Of a stretch of DNA of 64,000 nucleotides, positions 50,797-59,539 are shown one piece after another. Each line of letters starts with the position of its first letter. The first letter of the stretch is position 1. The translations under genes were made by a program, and so were the position numbers. The notes beneath the pieces are model-generated. The model made no database searches, was not told the DNA's origin, and worked only from the letters and a program-made list of their open reading frames with translations. The DNA comes from JAUYQR01 sp963822435 (GTDB taxonomy: Bacteria > Pseudomonadota > Alphaproteobacteria > Rhodobacterales > Rhodobacteraceae), in NCBI GenBank assembly GCA_963822435.1, contig CAWGHN010000006.1, forward strand, positions 62,001-126,000. Reading direction: 5' to 3'.

Positions 50797-52383
50797 TTAC
50801 TGCACACGATGCAGACGCAGATGCTTGCCGGCCAGCCAGCCTTCTGCGATCGGCGGTGCCGCATCAGGCTGATCACTGGCATTGATCAAAAGCCCGCCCG
50901 GATGGGCGGCCACCCAGGCAGCAAGCTCGGCCTCCGGCACCACCGCGATCGGGCCGGAAAGTCGCGCGGTAAAGCCGAACTCACCCTGATAGGGATAGCC
51001 GACAATCGCCACGCTGCCCGCCGGGGCCTGGCTCAGTGCAGCGGCAAAGCGCGCTGTGTCGTAGTGCTCGAAAACGGCCGGTCGCAGGATCAGATGCGTG
51101 ACCAGCAACGCCACCGGTGCGACCAAGGCCCAGCCCAGCATCGGTGCGCGCCGTCCTGCCAGCGCGATCAGCACAAGTCCAGCCACCGCGATGCCGACGG
51201 CCAGCGCAAAGGTTGCCGGCCCCAGCGTCATCACCGCAACGCCGTCGATCTTGGCTCGTCCGGTGGCCAGCAACGCGGCCCAGATCAGCACCGGCACCAC
51301 CACGGCAAGGCACGCGACAAACGGCCCGATTCCGCGTCGCGGCATGGGGGCGGCGGCCAGGGCCAGTGCGGCGGCAGGCAGCGCAGGGATCAGATAGTGT
51401 GCCTGCTTGCCGGAAATCAGCGAAAACAGCACCAGCGTGGCAAGCCCCCAGACCGCAAGGAACCTTGCGCGACGGTCTTGCCACAAGCCACTCGTCCACA
51501 GCCCGCGCAGGGCAGATGGTCGCCACGCCCAAGGCCACAGCAGAACCGGAAGGATCGCAACAAAGAACCAGAGCGGGCGGGCGTGATCGAACGCGTTCAC
51601 CATGCGACCCGCACTTTGCCGCCACAGGATCTCGTCCCGGTAGTCAGGCCCACCCAGCCACAGCGCGGGAACCAGCCAGACCGCCAGGATCGCCAGCGCC
51701 ATCAGGATGCTTGCACCAAGCCGCCGATACCATGCCCCTGCGCTTTGCCGCGCGTCGGCCTGTGTCCAGAACGGTTGCGCCAGCGCCAGCGGCAAAAGGT
51801 GAACCAGGATCACCGGCCCCTTGGCCAGCACGCCGAACGCAAGCGCCGCTCCAAGGCCGAGTGTTGCCGGCCATCGCCCGCCCGCATCCATCCGCAAAAG
51901 CGCAAGAATCCCCAGCAACGTGGCCGAGGTCAGCATCGTGTCAAACATGGTCAACGAGCCGTACAGCGCAAATATGCCGGTTGACGCAAGGATAAGCGCC
52001 GCCGTCGCCCCCAGACCGGGGCGATCGGCAAACAACCGGTTTCCCAACCGCCACGTCAGCGCCACCGACAGCACCCCGAAGGCCGGGGCAACCAGACGTG
52101 CCGCCATCTCGCTTGGTCCGGTGATCGACCAGATCAGGTTGATCAGCCAGAACAGCAAGGGTGGCTTGTGGCCATAGATCTCGCCGTTCAAGTGCGGCAC
52201 GATGAAGTTCGCGTCGCGATACATTTCCCAGGCGACGGAAAGGTAGCGCGTCTCGTCCACCGGCAGTACCGGGCGCAGCAGGGGCAGGATCACCGCCAAT
52301 GCCACGGCCAGCGACAGCGCCAGCAGCCCGATGGTGCGGGCAGAAACAGGGGCGGAGAACGACGGGCCGCTCTGCTGCATCAT
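50797..52383 (-). CDS. ArnT-like glycosyltransferase (GT83/PMT family)
   Basis: 528-residue integral membrane glycosyltransferase using a polyprenyl-phosphate sugar donor. About twelve hydrophobic segments; the first periplasmic loop carries the catalytic acidic motif PVDETRYLSVAWEM, followed by NGEIYGHKPPLLFWLINL, as in ArnT. It probably moves an amino-sugar or similar residue to a lipid acceptor such as lipid A or core. AAAGGA precedes ATG 52383. The open frame upstream is shadow. Confidence 0.85.
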   Translation of the reverse strand: MMQQSGPSFSAPVSARTIGLLALSLAVALAVILPLLRPVLPVDETRYLSVAWEMYRDANFIVPHLNGEIYGHKPPLLFWLINLIWSITGPSEMAARLVAPAFGVLSVALTWRLGNRLFADRPGLGATAALILASTGIFALYGSLTMFDTMLTSATLLGILALLRMDAGGRWPATLGLGAALAFGVLAKGPVILVHLLPLALAQPFWTQADARQSAGAWYRRLGASILMALAILAVWLVPALWLGGPDYRDEILWRQSAGRMVNAFDHARPLWFFVAILPVLLWPWAWRPSALRGLWTSGLWQDRRARFLAVWGLATLVLFSLISGKQAHYLIPALPAAALALAAAPMPRRGIGPFVACLAVVVPVLIWAALLATGRAKIDGVAVMTLGPATFALAVGIAVAGLVLIALAGRRAPMLGWALVAPVALLVTHLILRPAVFEHYDTARFAAALSQAPAGSVAIVGYPYQGEFGFTARLSGPIAVVPEAELAAWVAAHPGGLLINASDQPDAAPPIAEGWLAGKHLRLHRVQ

Positions 52384-52506
52384 GCGATGTGTCCTTTTGG
52401 ATCGGTCAAGTTCGGGTTGCCCGCCTGTGGCCCGGGGCGCAACAGCCCGCCTGATCCCGCCCTCGGCGGGGCAGCCAAAGCCCGTGCGCGCCAAGCGCAG
52501 GCAGCG

Positions 52507-52800
52507 CTATCGGCTGGCATGAATCAGCCATAGATTGCGGGAATAGATTGCCACGCCCAAGGTCTGCCCCAGCACAAAGACAGGGTCTGCGCGATAGATC
52601 GCATAGGCCAGCAGCATCACGCCCCCGACCAGCGAGAAATACCAAAACGCAAGCGGAATCACTGATGACCGCGCGCGTTCGGACGCAATCCATTGCACGA
52701 TGAACCGCGCCGTGAACATCAACTGAGCGCACAGCCCGAACACCACCCATGCAAGTTCGGTCCCGCTGTTGACGTGAAGCGCCCCCATCAGCCAGATCAT
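52507..52800 (-). CDS. Lipid-A-disaccharide synthase N-terminal-domain-like membrane protein
   Basis: 97-residue protein with three hydrophobic helices of the LAB_N family: WVVFGLCAQLMFTARFIVQWIASERARSSVIP and SLVGGVMLLAYAIYRADPVFVLGQ, closing with YSRNLWLI. It regularly accompanies a GT2 and an ArnT-like transferase and is thought to help flip or anchor the lipid-linked sugar. ATG 52800 overlaps the GT2 stop (ATGA). Confidence 0.88.
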   Translation of the reverse strand: MIWLMGALHVNSGTELAWVVFGLCAQLMFTARFIVQWIASERARSSVIPLAFWYFSLVGGVMLLAYAIYRADPVFVLGQTLGVAIYSRNLWLIHASR

Positions 52801-53651
52801 GGCTTACCCCCAGCGACCGGCACAGCCGTCCGATCAACCTCGGTCGCGCGGGTTTTCTTGCGCCGACGCAACAGCCACGCGACGCCCATGAGGTCAAACA
52901 TCCCGACGATTCCCCGTTGCAGGTTCGAATAATGCGACCGCCCTGCGCCGCGAGGCCGGTGGCCGACATCGACATGCGCGATCCGCCAGCCGTCGCGCGC
53001 GAACAGGGCCGGCAGGTAACGGTGCATGTGATCAAAGTAGGGCAGCGTCAGAAACACTTCGCGACGAAAGCATTTCAATCCGCAGCCGGTGTCGCGCGTG
53101 CCATCGCGCAGGACAAATGACCGCAGCGTGTTGGCCAATCGGGACGCAAGCCGTTTCGCCAGCGTGTCCTTGCGACCAACGCGCTGTCCCGCGACAAGCC
53201 CCAGCGTGGCGGCGTCGGCCAGAAAGAACGGGGCGACCAGTCGCGCCAGTTCTTCGGGCGGGTTCTGCCCATCGCCGTCCAGCGTGCAGATCAGATCATG
53301 GCTGGCCGCAACCACCCCCGAATGGATCGCCGCAGACTGACCGCCGGGGCGGTCGTGCCGCAGAACGCGCAATTCCGCCCGTGTTTTCAGCTCTTCGTCC
53401 AGCAAGCCGGCCATGCCGTCATCCGACGCATCGTCGACCACGATGATCTCGAACTGGCCGATCGTCGACATGCTTTGAACGATACCCCGGATCAGGGGCA
53501 GAATGTTCTCGGCCTCGTTTCGGCACGGCACAACAATTGATACGGGTATTGCCACGACTTCCGGAACCTCTAGTGCAACGCCTGCGCTGCGATCTGCGCG
53601 ATTTTCCTGTTCCAGCGCTGCCAGTCGCCGGCTGGAAAACCACGGGATCAA
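52797..53651 (-). CDS. Family 2 glycosyltransferase (polyprenyl-phosphate sugar synthase type)
   Basis: GT2 enzyme of up to 284 residues. GT-A features: VSIVVPCRNEAENI, IIVVDDASDDG, the DxD-like LDGDGQNPPEEL, GGQSAAIHSGV and CGLKCFRREVF. There is no C-terminal membrane domain, as in DPM1-like polyprenyl-phosphate glycosyltransferases; the neighbouring LAB_N protein may supply it. The longest frame starts at TTG 53651; GTG 53555 with GAGG and GGAAG upstream is equally likely, as it begins just before the first strand. First gene of the operon. Confidence 0.85.
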   Translation of the reverse strand: MIPWFSSRRLAALEQENRADRSAGVALEVPEVVAIPVSIVVPCRNEAENILPLIRGIVQSMSTIGQFEIIVVDDASDDGMAGLLDEELKTRAELRVLRHDRPGGQSAAIHSGVVAASHDLICTLDGDGQNPPEELARLVAPFFLADAATLGLVAGQRVGRKDTLAKRLASRLANTLRSFVLRDGTRDTGCGLKCFRREVFLTLPYFDHMHRYLPALFARDGWRIAHVDVGHRPRGAGRSHYSNLQRGIVGMFDLMGVAWLLRRRKKTRATEVDRTAVPVAGGKP

Positions 53652-53995
53652 TGCGCCAGACGCGCTCCCGCGTCAGCGCCGCAGATTTCTCACAAACACA
53701 GGCACATTGTCCAGTCCATGCATCTGGGGCTGAGCAAATATCGGGGGCCGCCTGAAAATCCCCCGACTGACCGTGGTGACGGGGCCGTGGGATCATGCCG
53801 TCGGGCCGAAAGGGAGGGTCCCGGCTGGGGCCAAAGGGTCAGGCTGATTGCCCAAATCGCTGACTGCGCGGCCCCGGCCCTTCAGCCAATCATAAATTTG
53901 TAAGGTGGGCGGATGATGAACGGGTTGCGGCGGTGCGGTTTGCCAACGCACTGTCGTGATCGTTGCCACCAGCTTATCGTGTCGGAGCCGCGACC
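53652..53995. other. Non-coding divergent region between GT2 and MFS genes
   Basis: No supported gene in these 344 bases. A 7-bp inverted repeat, TCGGGGG (53741-53747) and CCCCCGA (53760-53766), with a 12-base loop could fold in the leader of either side. It must also hold the promoters of the leftward polysaccharide operon and the rightward MFS gene. Confidence 0.45.
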
Positions 53996-55192
53996 GTGTC
54001 CGAACCCACCCGCAGCAAAATTCCAACCGGCATCTGGGTGCTGGGCTTCGTCAGCCTGCTGATGGATATCTCATCCGAGATGATCCACAGCCTGTTGCCG
54101 TTGTTTCTGGTCACCTCGCTGGGGGCCAGCGCGCTGGTGATCGGGCTGATCGAGGGGCTGGCCGAGGCGACCGCCCTGATCGTCAAGGTGTTTTCCGGCG
54201 TGCTCAGCGACTGGTTCGGCCGGCGCAAAGGCCTGGCACTTATTGGTTACGGGCTTGGCGCCATCACCAAACCGCTGTTCGCGCTGGCTCCGGGCGCGGG
54301 GCTGGTGCTGACCGCGCGTCTCCTCGACCGCGTGGGCAAGGGCATCCGTGGCGCCCCCCGCGATGCGCTCGTCGCCGACATTGCCCCGCCAGAGCTGCGT
54401 GGTGCGGCGTTCGGCCTGCGCCAATCGCTGGATACCGTCGGCGCGTTTGTCGGCCCGTTGCTGGCGGTGGGTCTGATGCTGCTGTGGTCAAACAACTTTC
54501 AGGCCGTGTTCTGGATCGCGGTGATCCCCGCTGCGATGTCCGTGGCCCTGCTGGCGTTCGGGGTAAAGGAGCCTCCACCAAAGCCGGGGGCCGTGCGGCA
54601 AAACCCGATCCGGCGTGCCAATCTTGCCCGCCTTCCGGCTGCCTATTGGCAGGTGGTCGGCATCGGTGCCATCTTTACGCTGGCCCGCTTCAGCGAGGCC
54701 TTCCTCGTCTTGCGCGCGCAGCAAAGCGGCATTCCGCTGGCCACAGTTCCCCTGGTGATGGTGGCGATGAACGTAGTCTATGCCCTTGCGGCCTACCCCT
54801 TGGGCCGCCTGTCTGATCGGGTCAGCCACAAATCCCTGTTGATCGGGGGGCTTGCCCTGCTGATCCTGGCCGACCTCATTCTGGCAAGTTCGGCCCACTG
54901 GGCCGTGGTTCTTGCCGGCGTCGCGGTCTGGGGCGTGCACATGGGCATGACGCAAGGCCTGCTGGCCGTCATGGTGGCCGACACCGCCCCGGCCGATCTG
55001 CGCGGCACGGCGTATGGATTTTTCAATCTGGTCAGCGGCGTCGCGCTTTTGGTCGCAAGTCTGGTTGCCGGGCTTTTGTGGGACAGCGTCGGCGCGCCAG
55101 CGACCTTTCTGACGGGCGCCGCGTTCAGCGCCCTCGCGCTCGTTCTGCTGTTCAAGCGCGGCGGAAATCTGCCGACCTCTCGCGCGACGTGA
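53996..55192 (+). CDS. MFS transporter
   Basis: 398-residue major facilitator protein with twelve hydrophobic helices. The loop 2-3 motif reads GVLSDWFGRRKGLALIGYG (family GxLaDrxGrr) and its second-half counterpart YPLGRLSDRVSHKSLLIGG. A further conserved loop, RVGKGIRGAPRDALVAD, is typical of a group of bacterial drug/metabolite exporters. GTG 53996 is chosen: GGAG lies 9 bases before and the helices follow properly. Cargo unknown. Confidence 0.85.
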   Translation: MSEPTRSKIPTGIWVLGFVSLLMDISSEMIHSLLPLFLVTSLGASALVIGLIEGLAEATALIVKVFSGVLSDWFGRRKGLALIGYGLGAITKPLFALAPGAGLVLTARLLDRVGKGIRGAPRDALVADIAPPELRGAAFGLRQSLDTVGAFVGPLLAVGLMLLWSNNFQAVFWIAVIPAAMSVALLAFGVKEPPPKPGAVRQNPIRRANLARLPAAYWQVVGIGAIFTLARFSEAFLVLRAQQSGIPLATVPLVMVAMNVVYALAAYPLGRLSDRVSHKSLLIGGLALLILADLILASSAHWAVVLAGVAVWGVHMGMTQGLLAVMVADTAPADLRGTAYGFFNLVSGVALLVASLVAGLLWDSVGAPATFLTGAAFSALALVLLFKRGGNLPTSRAT

Positions 55193-55252
55193 ACTATTTC
55201 AGGCACCGTTTCCCCCTGGTCTGACCGTGGCTTTTCGCGCTACGCCTCCCGA

Positions 55253-56275
55253 TTACAGGTTTTCTCGGGTGTAAATCTCGAATGGAACAACGCTTGTCTG
55301 GTTGCTGCCCGGGTTTGCGCACGCGCGGATCATGCCATCAATGGCATCGCGCGCCAGCCTTGCCAGCGGATGCGAGATCACCATCGTCATCGTGCCGTCA
55401 AGAAGCGCATCCCGCGTAACATCGGTCAGGTCGTGGCCGACGACGACCATCGAGCCCGCTTTTCCGCCCGACCGCAACGCCGACAGCGCGCCCCTGATCC
55501 CGCCGCCCGAGATGTAAAGCCCCGCCAGATCGTGATGTTCGGCCAGAAGCCGTTCGGTCATCTCTTCGGCAACGGCGGCGGATTCGAACGTCGAAATAGG
55601 CTCCAAAAGCGTAAAATATGGGGCATATTCCCGGAAGTAAGACCGAAATCCGGCCTCGTTCATTTCCTGGTTCCTGTAGCGTGGGTTGCCCATCAGGATA
55701 CCGATCTTGCCCGGCGTTTTGCAGATGTTGGCAAAGGCCCAAGCCGATGTGCGGCCGACTTTCCAATTGTCGAGACCGATATAGGACATCTGCCCGGTGA
55801 CCGAAATCTGCGAAATCAGCGCAAAGACCGGAATACCCTTTGCCTGAACGTTCTCCAGCGCTTCGGTCACGACGGGATGAACCGCAGACGTGAGGCAAAT
55901 GGCGCGGCAATCCCTTGCCAACTCCAACGCTCGAGATGCAACGTTGTGCGGCGAAAGGTCTTCAAGAAACTCCAGCCGCAAATCAACATCCGCCCCCGCC
56001 GCGATGGCGGCAGCCTGCTCAAGTTCACGCGCAACAATCCTGTAAAACGGGCGGTGCGGTTGCAAAAGCAGAACCCCGAAACGCAGGCGCGGTCGGGCGG
56101 CCGCCACACGGGCCTGGATGCTGCCCAGCCCGTAAAACCCGATATCTTCGGCGGCCCGCTGCACCCGTTCGCGCGTTGCAAGCCGCACGTTTGGGGCACC
56201 CGAAAGTACCCTGTTGATCGTTGCTACCGAAAGGCCGGAGGCGTCGGCAAGATCGGGGATGGTTGGGCGGCGCAT
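55253..56275 (-). CDS. LacI-family regulator (sugar/inositol type)
   Basis: 340-residue regulator. Helix-turn-helix and hinge TIPDLADASGLSVATINRVLSG, then the effector fold (RFGVLLLQPHRPFYRIVARELEQAA, SGGGIRGALSAL, VVGHDLTDVTRDALLDGTM). The effector domain resembles RbsB/inositol-binding-protein-like regulators of ribose-type ABC systems. Divergent from the second hydroxylase and from the broken ABC/moc-like genes, which were probably its targets. Confidence 0.88.
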   Translation of the reverse strand: MRRPTIPDLADASGLSVATINRVLSGAPNVRLATRERVQRAAEDIGFYGLGSIQARVAAARPRLRFGVLLLQPHRPFYRIVARELEQAAAIAAGADVDLRLEFLEDLSPHNVASRALELARDCRAICLTSAVHPVVTEALENVQAKGIPVFALISQISVTGQMSYIGLDNWKVGRTSAWAFANICKTPGKIGILMGNPRYRNQEMNEAGFRSYFREYAPYFTLLEPISTFESAAVAEEMTERLLAEHHDLAGLYISGGGIRGALSALRSGGKAGSMVVVGHDLTDVTRDALLDGTMTMVISHPLARLARDAIDGMIRACANPGSNQTSVVPFEIYTRENL

Positions 56276-56547
56276 GGGGTTCCTGATAGGTTTTGGATCA
56301 TCTTCAGATCAAAATGATACGAATGCGACGATCTGGTTTTTACGCTATCATGTCGGGTTGATTTGACGCCCGTCAAGGCGTTTACCTTCCCACATCGCCG
56401 CGGGGCGAACGATCTGTCTCGTGGCGCACAGGGGGACGTTTCGCAACGACACGAGCGGGCCGCTGGCCTTGCAATTCAAGGGCCTTCGCTTGGGCTTAAG
56501 CGCTCATGTCGCGACAACCCCGACGGGCCAGAGAAGGGAGGCGAACG
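56276..56547. promoter_or_regulatory. Divergent region, LacI regulator / hydroxylase 2, with dyad
   Basis: 272 bases without a gene. The part nearest the LacI start is AT-rich and contains an imperfect dyad, TTTTGGATC (56292-56300) and GATCAAAA (56308-56315), a candidate autoregulatory operator. Nothing else is recognised. Confidence 0.4.
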
Positions 56548-57564
56548 TTGGACGATCTGCAGTACGGCACCCGCAACAAGCGCGGCGATTGGGCTCCGAA
56601 AGCACCTCTGGAACTTCCGCCAATCTGGCGTCGTCCATTCAGCCTGCCAAAGGTTCTGGCGTGGCTTCCGGAATACCTGTTTCCGTGGAACGCGTTTCAC
56701 ATGGCAACCGCGCTCGTGTGGTGGTTCTTCGTCGTGCCGGATGTCGAGACGTTGAAGACCCTGTCCTGGGGCTGGGCTCTGTGGCTTTACGCGGTAAACG
56801 CGGCGGCGATCTTCGTCTTTTACGGCTCGGTCGAGCTGCTCTGGTATGTCCGCCGCAAGCAGGGCACCCGGTTCAAATACAACGGCAAGTTCCCGTCCGA
56901 TCATGCGTCGGACGTGTTCTGGTTCAAATCCCAGAACATCGACAATTTCCTGCGATCGTTCTTCATCTCGATCCCCCTCTGGACACTGGTCGAGGTTCTG
57001 TTCCTGCATGCCTTTGCCGCAGGCTATGTGCCGTGGCTGTCGTGGGAGGATCACTGGGTCTGGCTGGTGGTGCTGACGCTGCTCGCCCCCGCGATCCACG
57101 AGGTGCATTTCTTCTGCATCCACCGGCTGATCCACCTGCCGATCCTCTACAAATGGGTCCATTCGGTGCACCACAACTCGGTCAACCCTAGCCCTTGGTC
57201 CAGCCTTTCGATGCATCCGGTGGAGGGGTTCCTGTATCACGCCGTCGCGTTCTGGCACCTGATCCTGCCGTCTAACCCAATGCTGGCGATGTTCCAATTG
57301 CACCTTGCGGGTTTTGGCGCGGTGAACGGGCATATCGGCTTCGACAAGCTGGAACTGACCGAGGGTACCGCGCTGGGTAGCCACGCCTACGCCCATTACC
57401 TGCACCACACGTATTTCGATGTGAACTACGGCGGCGACGGCCTGATCCCCTTGGACAAGTGGTTCGGCTGCTTCCACGATGGCTCGAAAGAGGGCGAGGC
57501 CCGGATGCAGGCCCGGTTCGAGAAAAAGAAGGCGCGGGTGAACGCCAGGGCGGCCCGCACCTGA
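56548..57564 (+). CDS. Membrane di-iron hydroxylase (fatty acid hydroxylase / sterol desaturase superfamily), copy 2
   Basis: 338-residue paralogue of the protein at 22732. All histidine clusters are present: EVHFFCIHRLIH, VHSVHHNSVNPSPWSSLSMHP and AHYLHHTYFDVNYGGDG, the last in the full HxxHH form. TTG 56548 is chosen as start: AAGGGAGG ends 6 bases upstream and the residues that follow (DDLQYGTRNKRGDWAPK) align from position 1 with the ATG-started paralogue; the ATG at 56506 would add 14 basic residues. Next to sugar ABC, Rieske ferredoxin and IolG remnants. Confidence 0.85.
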   Translation: MDDLQYGTRNKRGDWAPKAPLELPPIWRRPFSLPKVLAWLPEYLFPWNAFHMATALVWWFFVVPDVETLKTLSWGWALWLYAVNAAAIFVFYGSVELLWYVRRKQGTRFKYNGKFPSDHASDVFWFKSQNIDNFLRSFFISIPLWTLVEVLFLHAFAAGYVPWLSWEDHWVWLVVLTLLAPAIHEVHFFCIHRLIHLPILYKWVHSVHHNSVNPSPWSSLSMHPVEGFLYHAVAFWHLILPSNPMLAMFQLHLAGFGAVNGHIGFDKLELTEGTALGSHAYAHYLHHTYFDVNYGGDGLIPLDKWFGCFHDGSKEGEARMQARFEKKKARVNARAART

Positions 57565-57614
57565 CACCCCGACATCCTGCGACGACGGCACTGGTGGCGG
57601 GAGGAACGGCTGCT

Positions 57615-57692
57615 ATGACCGCAGATATCGCTGTCTTCGGCGGATCAAATGACGACGCCTTCTGGAACATCATCAAGAAGGCATCGGCGGTG
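57615..57692 (+). pseudogene. Fragment: sugar-binding protein N-terminus
   Basis: From ATG 57615 about 26 codons (TADIAVFGGSNDDAFWNIIKK) read as the first strand and helix of a ribose/inositol-type ABC binding protein (family pattern GGSxDDPFWxxVKKG), without signal peptide. Then the frame runs directly into permease sequence. An internal deletion has removed nearly all of the gene. GGGAGGAACGGC stands upstream as a relic ribosome site. Confidence 0.65.
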
Positions 57693-57699
57693 CCACCCC

Positions 57700-58009
57700 G
57701 CAATGACCGTGGCGGTCATTTCCGGCCACTACGGCCTGCCGATCTGGATCGGCGTGGCCGCGGCGCTGGGCGTCGGGGGGATCGTCGGGCTGGTCAACGG
57801 TATCCTGTTGGTCAAGACGGCCGTGCCCTCGCTGATCGTGACGCTGGGCAGCCTGTTCGCGGTGTCACCCAAGGCATCTACTACACCGATTTTGACCGTA
57901 CCTGGTCCAGCCTGATCATCGGCGTGCTGCTTCTGGGCGCAGTCCTGATGAACAACACCTTCCGCAAGGTGGCGCTGTCCGACGCGCCAAAGAAAGGGGC
58001 CAAGGCATG
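57700..58009 (+). pseudogene. Fragments: ribose-type ABC permease (RbsC-like)
   Basis: Two pieces of a permease. The first (57703-57862) reads MTVAVISGHYGLPIWIGVAA through LVKTAVPSLIVTLGSLF, the conserved middle of RbsC-like permeases. The second (from about 57862, in another frame) reads QGIYYTDFDRTWSSLIIGVLL through KGAKA, the usual C-terminus. Most of the protein between them is missing and a frame change joins them. Non-functional. Confidence 0.75.
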
Positions 58010-58826
58010 ACCGGTCCGATCATCGCCCTGCCTGGCGTCAACACGTCCTTCGGCCCGATCGACGTGCTGCGCGACATCTCGCTGTAGGTGAAGGCTGGCG
58101 AAGGGCTCTGCCTGCTGGGCGACAACGGCGCCGGCAAATCCACGCTGATCCGCCTTCTGTCCGGCGTTCACCAGCTCGCCACCGGCACCATCGAGATGGA
58201 CGGCAAGCCGGTCAGCTTCCCCAGCCCCCGCGCCGCATCCGACAACGGAATTGCCACCGTCCACCAGTTTGGCGGGACGTTACGGCGGATGTCGATCAGG
58301 CGCAGTGTCTGTATCCGGGTCGAGCCGACGAAAGGCTGCGGTCCGTTCAGGATCTTTGATCGCAGACGCGCCCACGCCGTTGTGGTGAAGGCCGCGCCGG
58401 ACTTCGGCATCACCCGGATCGACGATGGCGACCGTCTGGTTGCCGGCCTTTCGGGTAGCGAACGCCAGTCCCTCGCCATCGCCCGGGCCGTCCACTTCGG
58501 CGTACGAGTGCTGATCCTCGATGAACCCACCGCAGCACTTGGCGTCAAGCAGGCGACCCACGTCCTGCGCATCGTGAACGAGGCAAAGCAGCGCGGGCTT
58601 GCCGTGGTGTTTCATCACCGATCAGGTGATCCACGCCATGGTCGTGGGTGACCACGTCGCCGTTCTGCCCCGCGGTGCCGTCGCCGTCGATTTCCAGACG
58701 GACGAAAAGACCCGCGAAGAGATCACTGACCTGAAGGCCGGAGGCGCCAGAATGGCCAGCCTCGAAGCCGAAATCGAAGGCTGCATGGCCAGCCATGGCG
58801 GCCACCCTCCTCCACCAGCGCACTGA
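58007..58826 (+). pseudogene. Broken sugar ABC ATPase (RbsA/FrcA-like)
   Basis: Almost full-length single-domain sugar ABC ATPase with lesions. ATG 58007 overlaps the permease relic. An in-frame TAG at 58085-58087 interrupts just before Walker A (GDNGAGKST at about 58120). The LSGSERQSLAIARA signature and LILDEPTAALGV Walker B remain, but the Q-loop region (VHQFGGTLRRMSIRR) is diverged. An extra T near 58608-58612 shifts the frame before ITDQVIHAMVVGDH; reading resumes there to TDLKAGG. At least two inactivating changes. Confidence 0.85.
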
Positions 58827-59095
58827 GAGACCGGCCAGTCCCACCTGGACCCGCGCCTCTGCGACAGGCGACATCGAACTTGATGACCTGATCCGCTTCG
58901 ATCACGGCACGCAGACCTTTGTCATCGTGCGCAGCGAAGACGACACCTTCCACGCAAGGGACGGCGGCTGCAGCCACGAAAAGGTGCATCTCTGCGCCGG
59001 GCTGGTCATGGAAGGCACCGTCGGATGCCCCAAGCACAACGCCACCTTCAACTACCGCACCAGCGAGGCAAAGCGCGCCCTGGCCTGCGCCAATC
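58795..59095 (+). pseudogene. Fragment: MocE-like Rieske ferredoxin
   Basis: About 90 residues of a MocE-type Rieske [2Fe-2S] ferredoxin: ASATGDIELDDLIRFDHG, then both cluster motifs, CSHEKVHL and CPKHNATFNYRT. The C-terminal 15-20 residues are missing: at about 59093 the sequence continues as an IolG-like gene in another frame. MocE is the ferredoxin of the rhizopine demethylase system MocDEF and of related membrane oxygenases. The ATP-ase relic ends inside its start region. Confidence 0.75.
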
Positions 59096-59470
59096 GACCC
59101 CGTGCTGATCGCCACGTCGACCGACACGCATTCCGACCTGATCGAACGCGCCACCGCTGCGGGCAAGGCGGTGCGGTGCGAAAAGCCAGTCGACCTGAGC
59201 CTCGCCCGCGCGCTGGCCTGCCGGAAAGCCGTTTCCGGCAAGGGACGCCCCGTGATGATCGGCTTCAACCGCCGGTTCGATCCGAACTTTGCCGCGTTGA
59301 AGGCCGTTCTGGGCATGGCCGAGATCGGCAAGCCGGAGGTTCTTTCGGCAACGGTCAAAGCAGGCCCCTTTCACCGTCAGCAACCGGCGGGAACGCCGGA
59401 CCAGCAGGAAACGGCCCGACATTGTGCTGGTCGGACGTGGCGTTGGCCCGACCATCCCCCGTCTGAATAG
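59093..59470 (+). pseudogene. Fragment: inositol 2-dehydrogenase (IolG/MocA-like)
   Basis: Begins abruptly at IDPVLIATSTDTHSDLIERA, the fourth strand of the Rossmann fold, and continues through CEKPVDLSLARALA and VMIGFNRRFDPNFAALKAVL to EIGKPEVLSA. The N-terminal NAD-binding strands, the catalytic Asp/His helix and the C-terminal half are gone. After SATVKAGPF the reading loses family similarity and meets a stop at 59470. One further Cys to Arg-type change (RCEKP for LCEKP) is seen. Confidence 0.75.
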
Positions 59471-59539
59471 CATCTGTTCCGGCGCCACAATCGGCGCGGC
59501 GGCCCGCACGATCCCACGGCTTCAGCTTGTAGGGGAAAG

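Noticed and set aside
57565..59539. Insertion sequence or phage causing the gene fragments at 57.6-59.5 kb
   Set aside because: No transposase, integrase, terminal inverted repeats or target duplications are visible; the junctions look like plain deletions.
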